NCBI GenBank assembly: GCA_041745535.1 | Contig: JBGTIS010000230.1 | Location: forward strand, 1 to 6,463 | Source of the DNA: JBGTIS01 sp041745535 | GTDB taxonomy: Bacteria > Bacteroidota > Bacteroidia > Cytophagales > Cyclobacteriaceae | Direction: 5' to 3' | Length of the DNA stretch: 6,463 nucleotides | In this document: positions 5,452 to 6,463 of the stretch, piece after piece | Layout: each line of letters begins with the position of its first letter | Numbering within the stretch: the stretch's first letter is position 1 | Position numbers and translations under genes: made by a program | The notes under the pieces: model-generated | Seen by the model: the letters and a program-made list of their open reading frames with translations, nothing else | What the model was told of the DNA's origin: nothing | Database searches by the model: none

Positions 5452-6463
5452 TCAGTTCGCCAATGGATCGGGACGCAGCTGGAACTTGAATACTTTGCTG
5501 GTAGTGCCTTTACCGCCTTCCATATGAAACGGTGCCCGCGTGCTGATGGTGGCCCACAGTCCGCGGCCTTTCCAGCCGGCATCGGGATCGTCAATGCGGC
5601 CATCCATCCATTTGGTATAAAATCCCATGGGATAGGGTACGCGCAGCACCACCCATTCGCCATCTTTAAGCACCAGCAAGCCTTCCGACTCATTGCCCGT
5701 GTTGATGGGCACATTCTCTCCCAGGCCCAGGGTATTGAACTGGTCCACCCAGGTATAGTAACTGGATTCCGCGCTGCCCGAATCAGTTACGCCTTTAAGC
5801 TGGGGCAGGGGTTCGGTATAGAAGGTCCAGCCTTCAGGACAGTGCTGTCCGGTAGCATCCGGGCCATTGAGTGAACCGGAACATTTCCTTCGGTCGAAGC
5901 TGGCCAGGTGTCCGCTGGCCAGGGCCACCCACGCTACGCCATTGCGGTCAATGTCCATGCCGCGTGGTGAGAATCCCTCTACCGGTTCTCCGGCATCGTT
6001 CAACGGCAGTTCATAATATTCCACCAGTGCCGTTTCGGGCGGATTGTCACCCGGATCAAGCCGGATTACCGCGCCCGGATATCCCAGCGACGATCCCCAT
6101 ACCGAACCGTCGGGTGCCGGAGCAACGGCATACAGGCCTCTGTCAAGCCGCTTGTCCTTTGCCGGGTCTACAGGCTCATTGGGTTCTACAAATTTATCGC
6201 GCTTGCCATTGCCATTGGTATCCAGAATAAGCGCCGTCCAGCCCTGGGAGGCTTCCTCGTCTCCGGTTTCAAGAAATTTTTTGGTGTCCAGCCAGCCGAT
6301 CACATCCCCGCCGCCGCTTGTCCAGAGGGTGTTGCTTTCGTCTTCAGCGAACATCAGGTGGTGGGTACTGAAGCAGGTGCTGATGTGTTTGTATTCTTTG
6401 GTTTTCGGATCATACACGCCCAGGTGGCGACTGGCCCGGTCTTTAGGAAAAAGCTTTGCCGAA
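5452..6463 (-). CDS. Streptogramin-lyase (Vgb)-like beta-propeller protein, C-terminal part
   Basis: The frame is open from the right edge of the window to TGA 5452-5454, giving about 336 C-terminal residues. The GTG at 6417 is an internal Val, not a start, because the frame continues to the window edge (preceding residues RASRHLG). Recurrent propeller blades are visible: NTLWTSGGGDVIGWLD, GSVWGSSLGYPGAVIRLDPG, RGMDIDRNGVAWVALASGHLASFDRR and LWATISTRAPFHMEGGKGTT. A DTNGNGKRD stretch resembles a calcium-binding loop. The end KVFKFQLRPDPLAN matches what I recall of a widespread family of large uncharacterised proteins related to virginiamycin B lyase/YncE propellers, often with a carboxypeptidase-regulatory-like region in the missing N-terminus. 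Probably extracytoplasmic, but the leader is outside the window. Real lyase activity is not shown. A strong terminator follows. Confidence 0.75.
   Translation of the reverse strand, partial: SAKLFPKDRASRHLGVYDPKTKEYKHISTCFSTHHLMFAEDESNTLWTSGGGDVIGWLDTKKFLETGDEEASQGWTALILDTNGNGKRDKFVEPNEPVDPAKDKRLDRGLYAVAPAPDGSVWGSSLGYPGAVIRLDPGDNPPETALVEYYELPLNDAGEPVEGFSPRGMDIDRNGVAWVALASGHLASFDRRKCSGSLNGPDATGQHCPEGWTFYTEPLPQLKGVTDSGSAESSYYTWVDQFNTLGLGENVPINTGNESEGLLVLKDGEWVVLRVPYPMGFYTKWMDGRIDDPDAGWKGRGLWATISTRAPFHMEGGKGTTSKVFKFQLRPDPLAN

Noticed and set aside
5332..5874. Plus-strand open frame covering the terminator and the end of the propeller gene
   Set aside because: It reads through a strong minus-strand terminator and is antisense to the recognisable propeller protein. 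Its translation shows no family features.
6415..6417. GTG as the start of the propeller protein gene
   Set aside because: The frame continues upstream without a stop to the window edge with propeller-compatible residues, so the codon is an internal valine and the gene is cut by the window.

Overview
The window looks like a piece of a Bacteroidota chromosome, probably from a Cytophagales/Chitinophagales-type soil or aquatic bacterium. This is an inference from promoter-like boxes of the Bacteroidota kind (TTTG or TTG, then TAnnTTTG), from DUF2281/MazF-type toxin-antitoxin genes, and from secreted proteins with Tat-type leaders of the sort common in that phylum. No rRNA, tRNA, transposase, integrase or CRISPR array is visible.

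Left part (about 1-1880, plus strand, visibly AT-richer): an accessory region. It holds the tail of an unidentified gene (ends at 86), an overlapping DUF2281-type antitoxin / MazF-PemK-type toxin pair (165-715), a 128-base long-range inverted repeat right after the toxin (722-849), and then unrecognised genes (888-1022 and 1019-1756) that may be one gene split by a frameshift. The toxin has no ordinary start codon: where ATG is expected there is ACG. The inverted repeat has the layout of an integron attC recombination site: nested arms, AAC...GTT outer boxes, placed between a stop codon and the next gene. A weaker second element with a similar right half lies after the last gene of this part. 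Together they suggest a cassette array of toxin-antitoxin and unknown genes. No integrase is present in the window, so this remains a hypothesis.

Right part (about 1880-6463, mostly minus strand, richer in G+C): three genes for exported proteins, read right to left. They are a streptogramin-lyase-like beta-propeller protein whose N-terminus lies beyond the window (5452 to the right edge) and which ends in a clear intrinsic terminator; a Tat-signal endonuclease/exonuclease/phosphatase-fold protein (4370-5230); and a 723-residue Tat-signal putative glycoside hydrolase with a GH42-like trimerisation-type domain (1882-4053). Each of the last two appears to have its own promoter, so they do not form one operon. 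Between them, on the plus strand, sits a 43-residue single-membrane-span protein (4184-4315) with a good Bacteroidota-type promoter, divergent from the glycoside hydrolase gene.

Functionally, the right part handles extracytoplasmic substrates (carbohydrate cleavage, phosphoester or lipid/nucleic acid cleavage, an unknown lyase-like propeller). The left part looks like mobile or selfish cargo.
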